From assembly GCA_015183035.1 (NCBI GenBank), contig JACZZP010000001.1, positions 2,480,001-2,544,000 on the forward strand: a stretch of DNA of 64,000 nucleotides, given 5' to 3'. Below the pieces are notes generated by a model. That model did not search any database. It had not been told where the DNA came from and was given only the letters and a program-made list of their open reading frames with translations. This document shows, piece by piece, positions 36,846 to 50,257 of this stretch (position 1 is its first letter; every line of letters starts with the position of its first letter). Source of the stretch: Meloidogyne chitwoodi (taxonomy: Eukaryota > Nematoda > Chromadorea > Rhabditida > Meloidogynidae). A program made the position numbers and the translations under genes.

Positions 36846-39810
36846 GTATATCTTCTTTAACCAGTAGATTAAAAAAGTGCAAAATTAAAAATAAAATTAG
36901 AAGAAAAGTCGGGAAAATAAAAACAAAAAATAAAATCTTTTAAGATTTTATTACTTTAAGGCAGCTGGGTTATTAGAATTATTTTAAAAATAAAATAGTA
37001 AAAAAAAAATTCTTTTGTTACTTAAAAATGTGTGGGGGTTAAAAGATGTGATGATGATCAACCTAAAGTCGTCGCGTGTCTTTGTGTACAACAAACAGGG
37101 CAAAAGATGATTAAAAAAATATATAAAAATATAAAAGCTTTGCCCCCAACTTTCTTTTTACATAATAAAAAATAAAAAAAATATTTTTACAAAATTCTAA
37201 AATATTTATTTATATTAAGTTAAGCGCAGAAAATGGGCAAAAATAAAGAGAAGGAAAAGAGAAAAAAATAAAAAAAATAAATATTAGTTTTGTTGTAGTA
37301 ATATTATTGAAAAATCTGCCACGAGAAAAAGGGGGTGGGTGAGATGTGAATAATTCTACTGCTAACTATTTCTATTAAAAAAGAAATACAAATTCTTTTA
37401 TTTTTGTAAATTTATTTTTGAATTTTTTATCTGATAGAAAAATAAAAAAACCCAAGAAAATAATTAAATAAAAAATAAAATTGAATATAATAGTTAAAAG
37501 GGGGACAAAGTCCACAATCTTTTTAATTTAAAAAAAAAATATTAAAAGCAAAGAAATAAATAATTTTAATTTTAAATGGTACATTAGAGATTTAATTTAA
37601 TAATAAAAATATTAATTAAAAAAAAAACAAAAATGATGTGTTAATAAGATAATATTTAATGCTAGGGTGTTAATTATATGGACGAAAAATTAATTAAAAA
37701 AATTCAAAAAAATTCAAAAAATAAAACTTGTTATTATTTTTAAGCTCTAAAAGGTTTTCTTATTTAAAAATCATAAATAATTTTTAATTAATAATTTTAA
37801 ATCTGAAAAACTTTCTTTTAAACACTACTAGAGGAGAGTCATTTTGTGTGTCTTTTGTCTGTTTCTTTTTTTTCTTTCAAAATCTTCTTAGTAATTTTAA
37901 ATTATTAAAATGTAACAGCAACATATGTTAGCAGCTGTCATTAACCTTTTTGTTTTTTTTAAATTTAAAGAAAAGAAAATTAAAAAATAAATATATTTTT
38001 CAATCTTTCTCTCGTATAATTTCCCCCAAATAAATTAATTTAAATTTATAAAATTATATATAAACTATTTTTCTATAAAATAATTAATTTAAAATAAAAT
38101 AATTATATTTATTTTATTTTAAAAATATATAATCTCGTCCAATGAAAGAAAAGGAGGAGAGAAAAACATTAAAACAAAAAAGAGGAAGCAATGAAGAAAA
38201 AAAATTGTGTTATTTAAAAAATTAAAAAAACAGCGAAAAAAGATGGGGAATGAAGTGTGCTGTAGAGAGAAGTAAAAATGGTTGGTGAAAAATAGAATAT
38301 ATTAAAAAAAAAGTTGAACGAATAGTCTGCGAGAAATGTTCGAGACAGTAACAAAAAGGAAGGTAAAAAATAAGGGGAAATGTTAGAAAAAATTTAAATA
38401 TTAAATAAAAAATACAAATATATTTGTAAAAATTAAATGCTAATTTTTAAACTAAAAATACATAAAATACATATAAAGTTATATAATATATACACAAAAC
38501 ATATATAGTCGTTGTCAGATTATATCAGAATTTTGAAAGTTTTTGTGTTTTTCTTTATCTATGTTTATTTGTATTTATCGAGTGTTTTTTGTTTAAGTCA
38601 AAAACAGAATTTTATTTTATATTAATAGAATATTCTGATTTTGTATTTAAGAAAATTCTGATTGTATTTTAAATTTATAACTCTTATTTTATCAGAAATT
38701 GTATTTTGTATTAATTTAAATATAATAAAAATCAGAATTGTAATTTTATATAATGGACCAGAATTTTTGTTTGTATGTATGTTTATATGAAAAATAAAAA
38801 TCAGAATTATTATTTAACAATTTAATTCTGACAAATTGTATTTTTGTTAAAAAATTTTAAAAACCAGAATTCTAATTTTAAAATAAAATCAATGGGTTAT
38901 TTATTATTTGATGCAAAATAAAAAAGAATTACTATGCATTGAATGTGAAAAAATGATTTTGGGAAAATAATTTGTATAAAAAATATTTTTTATACTAATA
39001 TTTTTTAATTTGCTTACTATTTTAATGAAAAAATCAGAAAAAATCAATTGAAGGAAAAGGATTAAAAAATAAATATAAATAAATATTAAAATTTCAAGAA
39101 AAAGGGGGAAATGAAAAAATAAATATTAAACACAAAAATAAAATTAAAAAAATGAAAAAAAAAAGTTTTTTTCCTCTTGTAAATTAGGAATTTAAATAAA
39201 TAAATCTCTTTTAAAAATGAATACCAAAATTAACGAAAAAAACTCAAAATGGTCTTTGGCTAGTTGTTTAGGTGATCACCTCTAAAAAGAGAGAGAAACA
39301 AATATATTTATCTACCACACTTTCAACGCGCGGAAAAAAAATAAAAAAAAAGAAAAATTGTTTTTTCTTGGGAACAAAGAAAAAAAATACGGGAAGGGCA
39401 GAAGGCTCTCACATTTAATAGGAAAAAAGAAGTGCGAGAACATAAAATCCTTTAAATATATTTTACTTAAAATATTTTAAAGAGAAGAGCGTCCTTCTAT
39501 CCCGCTGCCAAACAGCAAAAAAATATGAAAAAAATATTGGAAGAAAAAAAAAGAATTGACAGAAATTAAATAATGAAAGGGGAAGAGGAGAGGACGGTTG
39601 GCAGAAATAAAAAATAAAAAAGACAAAAGAAAAATGAAGAAAAGGGTAATGGGGTAAAAAAAGAGTAGTAGTAGTAAAAGCTAAAATAAGTGATGACTGA
39701 CATTTTAATACATATATTTTAAAATATACATATTTATTTATTTATTAAAAAAGTAATATTCAACTACCACTAAAACGACACAAAAATACTAAAATAATAT
39801 AAAATTAAAA

Positions 39811-40028
39811 TACAAAAATCAGAATCAAAGTCAAAAATACATAAAAATTAGTTTCCGATTTGCTTGTGTTTTTATGTATTTTTGTTTTGTTAGATATATA
39901 TTTTTGAAAAACATATAAATATGTTTTTGAATCAAAAACACAAAAATACATGAAAAATAAACTTTTTACATATAGGTATATGTTTTTATGTTTTTCATAT
40001 GTTTTTGACTTTTATTCTGATTTTTGTA
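39811..40028. mobile_element. 218-bp TIR element ending in TACAAAAATCAGAAT
   Basis: Ends TACAAAAATCAGAATCAAAG and its complement (TTTTATTCTGATTTTTGTA, ending 40028) form about 29-bp terminal inverted repeats with one mismatch. The inside is also rich in inverted ACATATAAATATGTTTTT words. MITE-like. The terminal motif matches the ATCAGAAT word scattered through the window. Confidence 0.55.
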
Positions 40029-42569
40029 CTACACTATTTTAATTTATTAAAAAAGTTTTTTTCTTAATACACGCCATATTTAATTTTTTCAAAATTTAAA
40101 GCAATTCCCGCCAAAAAAAAATGTTTATATTAATGTTTAATTTATGGATTAGAAAAAATAAAAAAAAATAAAACGCGCGAGAGAAATTAAAGATTAAATA
40201 ATTTATTTATTTTCTTCTTTCTGGAATTTAAGGCAAAAAAAAAATTTTTTATTTCCCCCTTTTTATATTTTATATTTATTTATAGCCTATAAATGAGTTC
40301 CCCGAGAAAGATAAGATCATCAATTTTTTAAACATGTCGCCACAGGGTAAAAAAAAAAAGCAAAAATAGTGGAAAAAAAAAAAGTAAAATTGCCAAATAA
40401 AAAAATATTTTTATTTAATAAATTGATTAAATAAAATATTAATTTTTATTAAATACTTTTTAAAATTTTAATAATTTATTTAAAATATTTAGATATATTT
40501 TAATTATTGAAGAAAATTTAAAATAAAAAAAATTTTTTTTATTTATTAAAAAAAACTGCGCGAAAACATAGGGAGTAGAAAATAAAAATATAAATAAATT
40601 GTGCCATAAAAAAATTAATGTGTTGCATAATGAAAATGGTATTAATATTAGTAAAAAAAGAGGGAGGATATGAGGACGGGAAAAAAAGAAGCGAAAAAGA
40701 AAAATAAAAAAAACGATTTTTGCAGTGTTGTCCTGCTGGTTTTGTCGTTGATAAATGTCTTAAAAAAAAGAAATTTATTCATTGACACTCATCAAGTCTA
40801 AAAATTGAGAAAATAAATTGAGGACAAGAAGAGAATTAAAAAAAAAAAAATTATTTGAACAAAGAAAAAAATAAAAAAAATGTGGGGAAAGTGGGGGTCA
40901 AAGAGAATGAATGCGGGCAAATTTAGCGGAATAAAAATAATTATTTATTTTTTAATGCAAAATTGAACGAGAAAAGAGAGTATAAATGATGGCAAGAAAA
41001 ATTAAAAGAAAAAATAAAAAAAATAAATAAATAATTTTTTATTAATTAAAAGAAAATGAATTTTTAAGTAAAAAAATAATATTAAAAAATTAAAAAATAA
41101 TAATAAAATAAATATATTTTAAAATAATATTTAAAAAATTAAAAAAAAAAAATTATTTATAAATTCTAAAAAAATTATTATTTGTAAAAATAGGAGAAAT
41201 TTCGCGGAAAATAAAAAATAATAAAAATGTTTAAGGGTAGTAAAAAAGGAATATTTATAAAAAAAAGTAAAGAGAGGTGAGATTGTATATTTATTTATTA
41301 TTGGCTTCTGTTGTTGTTCCCCATAAAGGTCGGCAATTTTGCTTGAGGCAAAAATGTCTATTTTCTCTGACTAAAAGAGACTATCTAAAAATAAAAAAAA
41401 AAAAAATTTTTGGGAAGGAACGAGACAAGAAAATAAAATAAAAAATAAAATAAAAAAATGAAGATAAGGAAGAAGAAAAAATTCAAAAAAATGTACTACC
41501 TAGTTAACTAACATTGTGGTCTCTAAGTAGAGGAAAGAGAAAGAGAACAAAACAGCAAAGAGTCATTAAAAAAGACTCTCATCCAGGTGCGCGCGAAAAT
41601 AAGGATAAAAACAACAGTCTTTTAATGTTTTTTTGTGTTTGCTTAGTTACTGTATAATATGAAAAGGTGTGTGTTTTTAAATTTTTATAATAGCTTATGT
41701 TTATATGTACAAACTTGTTTATTTTATATTTACTAACTTGTTTATATTTACAAACTTAAAAAAATAAAAACTTAAAACTTAGAATATTCTGATTTTTAAA
41801 ATATTTTTATTAAAGGATACCAGAAAAAAACAAATAATGAGAAAGGTCGCGACTGAAATAATTTTTTTAGTTAGTGATTTGCCTCCTCATTTATTTTGAT
41901 GGTGATATTAATCAGGTCAAATTTTAAATTAAATTTTAATTATTTTACATTTGTACATATATTATCTTATAGATTTAAATATATAAAAATTATTATAAAA
42001 TATATACAAGCTTCTAATTTTTGAATAACAAAAAACAATATTTCTTCCGTTATTTTAATGCATGTGAAAATAAAAATAAAGGACTCTTTTCATTATCTCC
42101 ACGCTGAAGAGATTTTTTGAATATTTTGCCCAAGGCAAAATCCGTCCATTCAAAATAAAGACACAAAAATTTTCTTTTTTGTGTCTTTTTAATTTTGTAT
42201 TTTTTGTAAATTGTTTTTTATGATTTTATAAATTTGTATTTTTATAAGTTATTCAAGTTTAAATGTTAAAAACATAAAAATACAAGCTTATTAATACTTC
42301 AAGTTTATTTGTTTTTAAGTTTGTACTTTTAAAATTCTGAATTTATGTTTGTATTTTAAAATTCTGATTACATATAGTTGTGTTATATTATTCTGATTAG
42401 GTAAGTAAAATGTATTTTATTTAAAATATTTTGCCTAATATAGGTGTTTTATAATTCTGATAATTTATTATGTGTTTATTCTAGTTATGCTTCAGATCTT
42501 CGATTATATGTTTAAATACTATTACTATTCAAGGTTTGAAAAATACAAAATAAATATTATCTACTAGCT

Positions 42570-44107
42570 TTAAAATTTTTCTTTATTTAAAAAATGACTA
42601 GAAGTAATAGGATGAACAGGAACAACCATTTGTGTAGTCATACAAACAGAAGATGTATTTTTATCTTTTAAGAAAAGTTTTAAATAAATAGAAGAACAAA
42701 TAGCTGCATCCATTGCACAAAATACAAGAGCAAATTCCCCGATATAGGCAGAAGATGGAATTCCCGTTATTACATTAAAAATCACTGCGGAATAACCTGG
42801 TAACACATTGAAAATTATTTCAAGCATAATAGTGTATTTTACAATTCTATTTTTCTGGAAAAAATAAATTATTTAGAAATAAAATATTTAATTTTTTACC
42901 AAATTTTTGCCTTTTCCCGATTTTGCAAGTAAATAAAGAAAAAGAAGGCAAAAAATAACATTAAATGTTCCAATAATCATTTTGGCTGATAATTGTAAAA
43001 TATTTCTGTATTTGAGCATTAAACAAGAGGCTAATTCACAACGTGAAGCTATAAAAATTTGAAACAAATATCAATTTTTTATTGAAAAATTTAATCTTTA
43101 GTATTATAAAAATTAAATTTGAGGGGTTAGGTTAAATTTTGGAGATAAAAAGTAACTATAATTTTTTTTTTAAATTAAATAATTTTATAAAATAATTTTC
43201 CAACCTTTTGACAAATCTAAAGGCAATTCAGCAATATAAATTAATAAACTTGAACAATAAATTAAAAACGAAACAATTATAGCAATAAAAAATATTAATT
43301 TATTAGTTCTATTTGATGGTAAACGTAAAGCCAAACAACGGTCTATAATTAAATAAAGAACACAAAAAGGTGCAAGTGCCATATATGATAATTCTGGTAA
43401 TCCAGTCCAAAATAAAATGTAAGGATTATAAGCAGAAATATTGGCTTTAAAAATAAAATAAATTATTAGTTAAGTGAGACATATTAATTAATTTAATTTA
43501 ATTAATTTTTAAAAATATTTTACAATCTTAAAATAATAGCGACTAAGTGTCCTTCTACTCGCTAACCTTAATAAAAGTGCTTTTTTAAGTTTTAAGATTA
43601 GACTTAAAACACAATTTTGAAGTTTAATTGTTATATTCTAAGATTAAGTTTATTAAATCAATTTTAAGTTCAAGCTTAAACTCACTTATGAGTTAAATTT
43701 TTAAGCTTAAGCTTAAAAAACTAAATAAACTTACAACTTGTTTTAGTATCTTAGATTGTAAAAATGTGTTATTGTTATAAATTAATAAAGTTTATTTTAT
43801 TTTTAAGTTTCCCCTCTTACTTTGAACATCTAAAGGTCTCCACCAACAAACTTTATAAATAAGATGAGGAATTCCAAGTGTAGAACAAAATAGTTGTATA
43901 CACAAATACAACAGCATAGAACGAGAAAATGTTTTGACTTTAAGCAATTTGTTATTAAAATTGTAAATAATAAACAAAATGGATATAATAACTTAAAAAT
44001 TAATTAAAAAATATTTAATTTAATTCAATTTTTTTACCTATTGTTAACAATTGAAAAATTAAGCCAACAATAAGTTCACCAAAATTTAAATAAGTTATGC
44101 AAGACAT
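42570..44107 (-). CDS. Nematode 7TM chemoreceptor-like protein, 5 exons
   Basis: Model exons (5' to 3') 44107-44038, 43991-43821, 43444-43205, 43048-42900 and 42854-42570 join in phase to about 304 residues, a usual length for nematode serpentine receptors. Hydrophobic segments: LIVGLIFQLLTIVIISILFIIY (TM1), MLLYLCIQLFCSTLGI (TM2), LSYMALAPFCVLYLII (TM3) followed by DRC in place of DRY, LIFFIAIIVSFLIYCSSLLI (TM4), MIIGTFNVIFCLLFLYLL (TM5), MLEIIFNVLPGYSAVIFNV (TM6) and EFALVFCAMDAAICSSIYL (TM7). The C-terminus is short and cytosolic. I could not decide the receptor class. Ligand unknown; such proteins usually sit in sensory cilia. Divergent from the carboxypeptidase gene. No frame break or odd splice site. 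Confidence 0.75.
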
Positions 44108-46673
44108 TTTTAGTTCATTTGAAGATACTGAAGAAGTATTAATTCTCTATTATTTTTTAAAAAATAATAAATAAATATATTTATTAATTAAAATATATAT
44201 TTTACATTTATTAAATTCCCCATTGGTATAGTTTTCATTTACCAAATAAAAAATGTAGAATATTAATTTTGTAGTTTAAATTTAAATAATTAGACTATAA
44301 AAAATAATTAACAAAAAAGTATTTTTTAAATAAAAATTATTTTAAGCAAAGATATAACACAATCCAACCAGTAGCTTTTTGTCCGCAGCAGTCAGCGATA
44401 GGAGTGGGAAAAAGCTATAAGATGGAAAAATAAAAAACTAAATAAAAGTCGATTGAAAGAAGCTAAAATATCTAAAAAAATTTTTAGATTATTTATCATA
44501 AAAATATAAAGTCCAATAATTATTAAAATAAATATAATTCATCAAAAATTGTTTTTATATGCTTAAATAACTTTGGCTTTAAATAATTAGCTTAATTTAA
44601 TTTTTTTGTAGCGTAAAATTAATAAAGTATAAAAAAATACGCCATTAAAAAATTAAGGAGCTAATTAAAAATGCTTTTTACTTTTACTAATACTTAGGGC
44701 CCTTTTGTTGCGAGTACTCTAAAAATAATAATGTTGCTATTAGAAACATTGAAAAATAAAATTAAAATTAAAAGTTTAGTTACATCTTTAAAATATTTAC
44801 AAAAAAGAAAAATTAATATTAAATTATAATTAAAAAATTAATTTTTATGTTTTAAAGGTATTATTAATTATTTATTTATTTAATTAGTTTACTTATGTTC
44901 CTTTAAATATTAATTTATTAAAAAAAAAAATTTTTTTCTCAAGCAAGTACAAAAGTTTTAGATAAAATTATATTTTAATAAGTTAAGTAAATATGCAATT
45001 TTATTTAATTAATAATTTTAATTAAATTATTAAACTAATTTTAATTTAAAATACTACTAAATAACTTTTGTTAGAATAAATAAAATAAATAAAATGCCAG
45101 TCTTTTCAATTTTAAAGAAAATGTTATATTCTATAGTTGAACCCGAACTAAAAATTAAATAAAAATATTATTAAATTAAATATTTTATTTTTAGAAAAAT
45201 ATTATTTTTTGTGACATTTATTAAATTAACTAGTCGAAAATAAAAAATAATAATATTTAATTTAGACTGGCGTTTGTATGAAAAAACAAGGAGTGTGCGA
45301 GCGAATAAAATCTTAATTAAAACAATTAAATTAAACAAAAGAAAAAAATTTAATTTTTCTCAAAACAATTTTTAAAAAATAAAATAAATTTCCAAGAATA
45401 AAATTTAATTTATTTATTAATAAAATTAATATTTATTTTCTGTTAATTACGGAAGTTAAAAAAAACAAATTATAATTATTTTATTTATGTATTATTTAGC
45501 TTAATGAATTAAAAATAAATAAAAATAAAAATAAATTTTTTTATAATTTTTTAAATAATTAAATTTAAAATTGTTTAGATTATTAATTTTAATAAAAAAA
45601 TACTCAACTGTCCAACTCCTATAAAAAATTTTTTTATTGATATTTAAATTTTTTTATTAAAAAAAAAAAATATACTAAAACTTGACCATAAAATAAACAA
45701 ACCTGTTACGCTTTCTTTGCGAAAGCGAACCATTTATTGATATATTTATATATTTTACTCATTAATATTTTTTTATAATTGTAAAAATGGTTGCGCTTAG
45801 TTAATGCAAAACGGGAAGAACACAGTCAATGAGAGCATAAAACATTAGAAATTGATTGCAATTAAATAAATACACTTATCGAGATAAAATACACTGTGAT
45901 ATATTTATGCTTTTTAAAGGATAAGCTACTAAATAATAATAGTTGTTATTTATATACTTAAAATACTCTCTCATTACAAGTTTGTATTTGTTTTTTGTAT
46001 TTTATCTGGTTAATACATATATTTTGTTGTTCTAGTTTGTATTTTATAATTATTTGTTATTATTATTCTGTATTGTATTTTTAAAAGCAGAATACATATT
46101 TGTTATTATTATATTCTGATTTGTATTTTTAAAAATCAGAATATTTGTTATTATTATATTCTACTTTATTTTAAAATCAGAATATTTGTTATTATTGTTC
46201 TGAATTGTATTTTTAAAATCAGAATATTTATTATTATTGTTCTGAATTGTATTTTTAAAATCAGAATATTTGTATTTTTAAGGTCAGAATATTTGTTATT
46301 ATTTTTTCTAATCTGTATTTATTATCTGATTTTAATAAAATCATTTATGTATTTCTATTCAGAACATAGTTTTGATGCATGACAAATATGTATTTTTGTT
46401 AAAATTTTTTTAACGCATTGTAATAATTGATGAGATGCGCAAATTTACCTAGACAAAAATTTATTAAAAAAGAAAGAAAAAATAATATAAAAATCATTAA
46501 CAAAAAATTCGCGAACTTTTTTTGATTCATATGGGGCAAATAATTTTATTTTCATTAACTTTTTTAAACAAATTATTTCTAATTATATATATTTTATTTA
46601 AAAATTTAAGAATAATATTGTCATTTTTCTATAAATTTATAAATTTAATTTATTAGGCCTTTTTGGGGTTTTA
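44108..46673. other. Divergent intergenic region (receptor / carboxypeptidase)
   Basis: No exon supported. The promoters of both flanking genes should lie here, but no specific box can be named. A GC-richer spot near 45705-45735 contains a small hairpin (CGCTTTC...GAAAGCG). Repeats occur at 46050-46320. Confidence 0.55.
46050..46320. repeat. TTGTTATTATTATATTCTGA array
   Basis: Five copies of a 45-60 bp unit containing both TTCTGATTTGTATTTTTAAA and AAAATCAGAATATTTGT, so each unit is internally palindromic. Upstream of the carboxypeptidase gene. Confidence 0.75.
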
Positions 46674-49600
46674 ATGGTGCAGGCAATAAATATTTTATTA
46701 AATATTGTAAATATTTTTATATTTTTTATACTATTTCCTGGTTATGTAATATCTATTGAAGAGTCTGGCAAAGGCTATTCTAATGGGTTGGATTTATTTA
46801 TTTTTAATTTTTAATTTTTTTTTTAATTTAAATTTTTTCAATAGTCGCTTCAAGGTTTATCATATAATACCTAAAAGTATTGAACAATTAGAAGGTCTAA
46901 ATCAACTTGAACAATTAGGAAAGGTAAAATAATTAATTTCTATTTAAATAAAAATATAAAAAAATTTAAAAAAAAGATTGATTTTTGGAAACCACCACCC
47001 CAAGTAAATTCAACAGCTGATGTAATGGTAGATACAGAGAATAATGGAATTGAATTTATTAATTTCCTTAGTCGACATAAAATGGATGCAAAAATACTTG
47101 TCGACGACCTATCCAAGTTCTTTTATGTACATTTAATATATTTTTAAATTTTTTAAAATTTAAAAATGTAAAAATAATTTTAAAAAATATTTAATTTTAT
47201 TAATTAGGTTAATTGAAGAAAAAGAAATCTTGACAACTGAAAGGCAAAAATTAATAAAACAACAATTAATAGAGGACGGGAATCAACAATCTTTTATACG
47301 TAGAGATAATATTGAAAGTCCTTTGGATAATTTTGGAATAAAAATTGGAGATTATACTGGATATAATGAAATTGTTATTTTTATGCAAAGAGTACATGAT
47401 TCTCTTCCTGAACGAACAATAATTAGATCTATTGGAACTACTGTTGAGGGAAGATCAATTCAGGGAATTCAAGTAAATTATTTAAAAATATATTTATTTA
47501 TTTTTAAATAATATATTTATTTTTTTAAAATTAAGTTTGGACAGCCTAATGATAGATCTCGTCCAGTTGTTTGGATAGATGCAGGTATTCATGCTAGGGA
47601 GTGGACATCAATACATACGGCTTTGTATTTTATTTACTATGTTCATTTTATTTATTTATTTAATTGGGGATTTAAAAATTAATTTAAAATATTTTGTTTT
47701 GTTTAAATAGATTGCTAATCAAATAAAAATTGGTTCTGATACACGATTAATTAAATGTTTGGAAAATGTAGATATTTTAATATTTCCTTGTTTAAATCCT
47801 GATGGTTATGAATTTACAAGATCAGACCCTAGAAATCCTGCTGTGAGTTATTTTTTAAATGTTTATTAAAAACATGTTTTATTATTCTGAAATTGTTTCC
47901 AGAATGTTTTATTCTGAAATTGCTTCCGGAATGTTTTATTCTGAAATTGTTTCCAAAATGTTTTATTCTGAAATTGCTTCCGGAATGTTTTATTCTGAAA
48001 TTGTTTCCGAATGTTTTATTCTGAAATTGTTTCCGTAATGTTTTATTCTGAAATTGTTTACGAATGTTTTATTCTGAAATTGTTTCCGGAATGTTTTATT
48101 CTGAAATTGTTTCCAGAATGTTTTATTCTGAAATTGCTTCCAGAAACTAATTATTTTCTCCATAAATTGTTACGTGACAATCCTCTTATTTTAAAATGTA
48201 TTCAGATTAGAATGTGGAGAAAAAATCGTTCAAAAGAAAGATGTGTTACAGATAGTCAAAATCATGAACGCTGCTGCATGGTAAACTTATTTTTATAAAT
48301 AATTAAAAATAAAAATATTTTTATAGGGTGTAGATTTGAACAGAAATTTTGATTTTAAATTTGCTGGTAATTTTTTGTATTATTTAAAATTATTAATTTT
48401 TAAAGAGGGGGGAACAAGCTTTTTTCCATGGTCTGAAATTTATCATGGACCGAATGCTTTTTCTGAACCTGAAAGTAGAGCAGTTAGGGATGCAATTCTT
48501 CAAGGGGATTTGAAAGGAAGAATTTCAGGGTTAATTTCAATGCATGCTTATTCTCAAGTAAAATTAAAAAATTTTAAAAAATTAAAAAAAGTGTATTTTA
48601 GCTTTGGATTTATCCTTATTCACACAAGAGGCATTCATATCCACCAGATGTTGAAGAACTTGTAAGTGTTTTTAATTTAATAAATTAAAAAGAAATATAT
48701 AGAAATGAGAGAATTTAATGAGTGAACGGGTCCCGGTCGATAATTTTTAAATTTTTCTATTCCCATTTTTTAAATATTAATAATTTTCGTTTTATTTAAA
48801 GAAGTCAGTTGCTCGCCGTGCAGTTGCTGCTATAGCAGATAAATTTGGAACAAGTTATCAATATGGAACAGGGCCAGAAACTATATGTTTTTATTTTTAT
48901 TAAATAAAATTAAAAAAATAAAATAAATTTAAAATTATTTTATTTAGATGCTTATACAGGAGGAAGTTCTGATTGGGCAAAAGAAACAGCAAAAATTAAA
49001 TATACATATACACTGGAATTAAGACCTTCTTTTTGGTGTAAGTTAATTTATATTTAATTTTTTCAACTCTAAAAAATATCAAAAAAAAAATTAAAATAAA
49101 TTATTTAAAAAATAAATTAATTAATTTATTTAAAAATTAAATATAATTTTTTTGAGTAATGAAAAATAAACGCGGGGACTGAAAGACAGTTCTGAGTACC
49201 AAAACGACCATTTAAAAATTAAATTTTTTGGCTGTACTATAGTATACCGGACGCAAAATTTTGTATCAAAAGACATACCATTCGATTCGCCTCGACGAGC
49301 TGAGTCGAATGGTACTACTCTCATGATGCGGAAATGCCTAAAAGTCGAGATACAAGCCCCTAAAATTCGAAAATCCAAAGGGGGGAGTAAGCTCTACAAA
49401 GTGATTACCGCGGCTGCACCTAAATTATTTTCATTGAATTAATTATTTTGTTGTAATTTGCGCCGTAGAATAACGCATGTACCAAAAAGCCAACGAGAGA
49501 TGGGCTCCCAAATCAAGAAGTCATAAAACACTCCCAATAGGTCCATGTTTGGCGTGCTTCAAGCAACTTCGATCCGTCATAACTTTGTTAATAATCGTTC

Positions 49601-50257
49601 AATCAAACTGATTTTGGTTTCATTCGATAGGTCTCGAAGAGACCTATCGAATGAGCTATCATACTCCTATTTGAATTTTTACCCTCAAAAAGAGCTTACT
49701 CCCCCCTTTGGGTTTTCGAATTTTAGGGGCTTGTATCTCGACTTTTAGGCATTTCCGCATCATGAGAGTAGTACCATTCGACTCAGCTCGTCGAGACGAA
49801 TCGAATGGTATGTCTTTTGATACAAAATTTTGCGTCCGGTATACTATAGTATATCCAATTTTTTTTCTAAAATTTTTAACTTTTAAAGCTTGGAACGGCT
49901 TCGTTTTGGACCGTTCTCAATTAATTCCAACAGCAAGAGAAACATTTGATGGAGTAATGATTGTTTTGGAAACAATTTCTACTAGTCTAAAATCATCTAA
50001 AATAAATAATAATAATTCTTTTGGTAAAATTAAAAAATTAAAAAAATTAATTTTAAATAATTAAAGGAGTAAAACGTTCAATTTTATCATTTTCTTCATT
50101 ACAAAGTTCAAACAAAAAGGAAAAATTAATAAAATCAAAAGATTGTTTTGATGCCGTTGAGCATTGCCTAATTTGGATAAAATCAAATCCACAAATTTGT
50201 ATTGATTCAAAAACTACAATGATGAGAGAATGTAGAAAATCATGCATTTTTTGTTAA
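46674..50257 (+). CDS. M14 zinc carboxypeptidase with C-terminal ShKT domain, 14 exons
   Basis: Model exons 46674-46786, 46845-46923, 46977-47116, 47208-47472, 47536-47640, 47711-47842, 48206-48280, 48327-48366, 48406-48557, 48602-48661, 48802-48886, 48948-49037, 49889-50023 and 50067-50257 join in phase to about 553 residues. An N-terminal signal (INILLNIVNIFIFFILF) is followed by an activation peptide (FKVYHIIPKS) and the peptidase domain. Zinc ligands are His and Glu in GIHAREW and His in SMHAYSQ; NPDGYEF, LNRNFDF, YTGGSSDW and the catalytic Glu in TLELRP are all present, so it should be active outside the cell. The S1' specificity position (GGS-x-DW; Ile in carboxypeptidase A, Asp in B) is Ser. 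The last exon encodes a six-Cys ShKT module (CFDAVEHC ... CRKSCIFC). ATTAG 12 bp before the ATG region could be a trans-splice site. Intron 6 holds a minisatellite and intron 12 a 616-bp palindromic element. Confidence 0.92.
47885..48145. repeat. 26-bp minisatellite in carboxypeptidase intron 6
   Basis: Ten copies of GAATGTTTTATTCTGAAATT plus GTTTCC or GCTTCC; the array fills most of the intron. The open frame that covers it (repeating ECFILKLFP) is an artefact of the 26/27-bp period. Confidence 0.9.
49236..49851. mobile_element. Palindromic element, family A copy 2 (160-bp inverted arms)
   Basis: Arms 49236-49395 and 49691-49851 are inverted repeats of about 160 bp with very few mismatches (TACTATAGTATACCGG at the outer edge, GGGGGGAGTAAGCTCT at the inner edge), around a loop of about 295 bp. 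The loop has its own perfect hairpin at about 49627-49654 (CATTCGATAGGTCTC and complement). The element sits wholly inside carboxypeptidase intron 12. The long minus and plus open frames here are the two arms, not genes. Related sequences occur at 430-575 and 60478-60760. Confidence 0.8.

Larger units (their letters stand above)
28265..42569. other. 14-kb stretch without convincing genes, purine-rich on + strand
   Basis: No exon chain could be built on either strand, apart from one weak secreted-like frame at 32014. The + strand is rich in AGAAAAAGAAG-type runs over most of the interval, unlike the rest of the window, so many minus-strand open frames are just Phe/Leu/Ser-rich readings of purine tracts. 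It contains a TIR element (31409-31809), a second TIR element (39811-40028), minisatellites (33840-34110, 35550-35790), many ATCAGAAT words, and small GC-richer islands near 28700-28960 and 30040-30150 that I cannot assign. Confidence 0.5.

Noticed and set aside
48011..48298. Frame with repeated ECFILKLFP peptide
   Set aside because: Mostly minisatellite in an intron; only 48206-48280 is exon.
49130..49378. Minus-strand frame, also seen as plus-strand frame 49708-50064
   Set aside because: Both are arms of the inverted repeat 49236-49851; only 49889-50023 of the plus frame is a real (carboxypeptidase) exon.
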